From Pseudomonas putida S13.1.2 (GTDB lineage Bacteria; Pseudomonadota; Gammaproteobacteria; Pseudomonadales; Pseudomonadaceae), in the NCBI RefSeq assembly GCF_000498395.2, contig NZ_CP010979.1, positions 3,100,001 to 3,164,000 on the forward strand: a stretch of 64,000 nucleotides of DNA, in the 5' to 3' direction. A program made the translations under genes and the position numbers. Within the stretch, counting starts at the first letter, position 1. The number at the start of each line of letters is the position of its first letter. The notes under the pieces were generated by a model, which ran no database searches, had not been told where the DNA came from, and saw nothing but the letters and a program-made list of their open reading frames with translations. Below, piece by piece: positions 63,120 to 64,000 of the stretch.

Positions 63120-64000
63120 TGCGCAGGGTTTCTCTCGGCAGCCGTCTGGCACTGTTATTCGCCGCCTGCACCGCCGCGGTTTCGCTGGGCGCCGGCGTGT
63201 TGTTCAGCCGGGCCAGCGAGCAGCACTTCGTCGAACTCGACCAGCAACTGCTGGACTCGCGCCTGTCAGTGTTCCGTACGCAACTGGCTGGCATCGCCAC
63301 CCCAACCGAGCTGCAGGCACGCCTGCCCGCCCTGCGCGATGAGCTGAGCCACCAAGCCGACCTGGCCCTGCGCATCAGCGGCAGCGACGGCACCACCTGG
63401 TTCGAAAGCCGCACCGGGCTACCGCAAGCACCGCTGCCCGCCGGGCTGGCCACCCTGCATGCACAAGGCACCGATTACCGCAGCCTGGCTGTGCACCTGG
63501 CGCAGGGCGCCGTGCAGTCGCCACAACTGGCCCTGTACCTCGACATCACCCATCACCAGCACTTCCTGCAGGGCATGCAACGCCTGATCTGGCTGACTGT
63601 CGGCCTTTCCGCGCTGGCCACCGCGCTGCTCGGCGCCTGGGCGGTACGCCGCGGCCTGCGCCCGTTGCGGCAGATGGGCCAGGTGGCCGCCAGCGTGTCG
63701 GCACGCTCGCTCACCACGCGCCTGCCGGTGGCGCAAATGCCCGAGGAGCTGGCCGAGCTGGCCACCAGCATGAACGCCATGCTGCAGCGCCTGGACGATG
63801 CCTTCCAGCGCCTGTCGGCATTTTCTGCCGACATCGCCCATGAGCTGCGCACGCCGCTGTCCAACCTGCTGACCCATACCCAGGTTACCCTCACCCGCCC
63901 GCGCAGCCTCGAGGAGTACCGCGAAGCGTTGCATGGCAACCTGGAAGAACTGCAGTGGATGGCGCAGATGATCAACGACATGTTGTTTCTGGCCAAGGCC
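63116..64000 (+). CDS. Heavy-metal sensor histidine kinase, CopS/CusS family (3' end outside window)
   Basis: The N-terminal 295 codons of the sensor kinase are present. They show a first membrane helix ([20 protein letters not shown]), a periplasmic sensor domain of about 130 residues, a second helix ([19 protein letters not shown]), a HAMP domain ([18 protein letters not shown]) and the phospho-acceptor motif [15 protein letters not shown]. The ATP-binding domain is beyond the window. The ATG at 63116 overlaps the regulator stop as ATGA. Confidence 0.93.
   Translation, partial: MMRRVSLGSRLALLFAACTAAVSLGAGVLFSRASEQHFVELDQQLLDSRLSVFRTQLAGIATPTELQARLPALRDELSHQADLALRISGSDGTTWFESRTGLPQAPLPAGLATLHAQGTDYRSLAVHLAQGAVQSPQLALYLDITHHQHFLQGMQRLIWLTVGLSALATALLGAWAVRRGLRPLRQMGQVAASVSARSLTTRLPVAQMPEELAELATSMNAMLQRLDDAFQRLSAFSADIAHELRTPLSNLLTHTQVTLTRPRSLEEYREALHGNLEELQWMAQMINDMLFLAKA

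Overview
The window reads as a chromosome segment of a Pseudomonas putida-group bacterium. Host genes are GC-rich. REPIN-type palindromes carry the GCGGGTTTACCCGC and GAGCGGCCTTGTG cores typical of this group. The run dusA, tal, PhoD-like phosphatase, rssC/rssB, PilZ, mlaA, queF, copRS is, to my knowledge, an order found in P. putida genomes.

Region 1 (1-28165, minus strand) is one long biosynthetic operon for a lipopeptide, most likely a siderophore. In transcription order it encodes an MbtH-like protein, a type II thioesterase, a fatty-acyl-AMP ligase-PCP-C starter protein, a SyrP/TauD-type Fe(II)/2-oxoglutarate hydroxylase, a stand-alone protein that I read as Interface-A-PCP, a 3625-residue NRPS (C-A-PCP-E-C-A-PCP-C-A-PCP), and a further NRPS that runs off the left edge. 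Nearly all neighbouring genes overlap by 1-4 bases. Read by eye, the adenylation codes suggest acyl-(beta-hydroxy)His, D-Ser, Gly, Gly, a basic residue, Ser, Gly and onward. The last NRPS has an apparent one-base deletion in a G run at 5600-5602. A stretch of about 1.02 kb at the window edge (1-1020) is almost identical to 12794-13813, the other Gly adenylation domain.

Region 2 (28.3-37.2 kb) is rich in iron and stress signalling. A PvdS-like ECF sigma factor is divergent from the NRPS operon. Next come a PepSY membrane protein with a small partner, an ECF sigma/anti-sigma pair with a DUF3455 secreted protein, and a complete FecI-FecR-TonB receptor cell-surface signalling module with a signalling (STN) domain. 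A GNAT/DUF1778 toxin-antitoxin pair follows at 37.3-38.1 kb.

Region 3 (38.38-50.80 kb) is an AT-rich island inserted in the 5' end of dusA. A 51-bp direct repeat (two mismatches) of the dusA start flanks it, a 35-codon dusA remnant lies at the left, and a restored dusA with a new N-terminus lies at the right. The dusA-type integrase is a pseudogene, so the element looks stranded. Cargo includes an ApeA-like HEPN protein, a single-chain AAA ATPase plus TOPRIM protein resembling a fused PARIS/OLD-type defence protein, a zinc-motif protein with a HEPN-like motif, a GrlR-like protein, membrane and hypothetical proteins, and a prophage relic (Dam methylase, spanins, broken endolysin, prtN fragment).

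Region 4 (50.7-64.0 kb) is ordinary host chromosome: dusA, an IS110-family insertion, tal, PhoD-like phosphatase, rssC/rssB, a PilZ protein, mlaA, a degenerate HAD protein, DUF4404, queF, and a copper cupredoxin divergent from a heavy-metal two-component system whose kinase runs off the right edge. REPIN palindromes punctuate the intergenic spaces.
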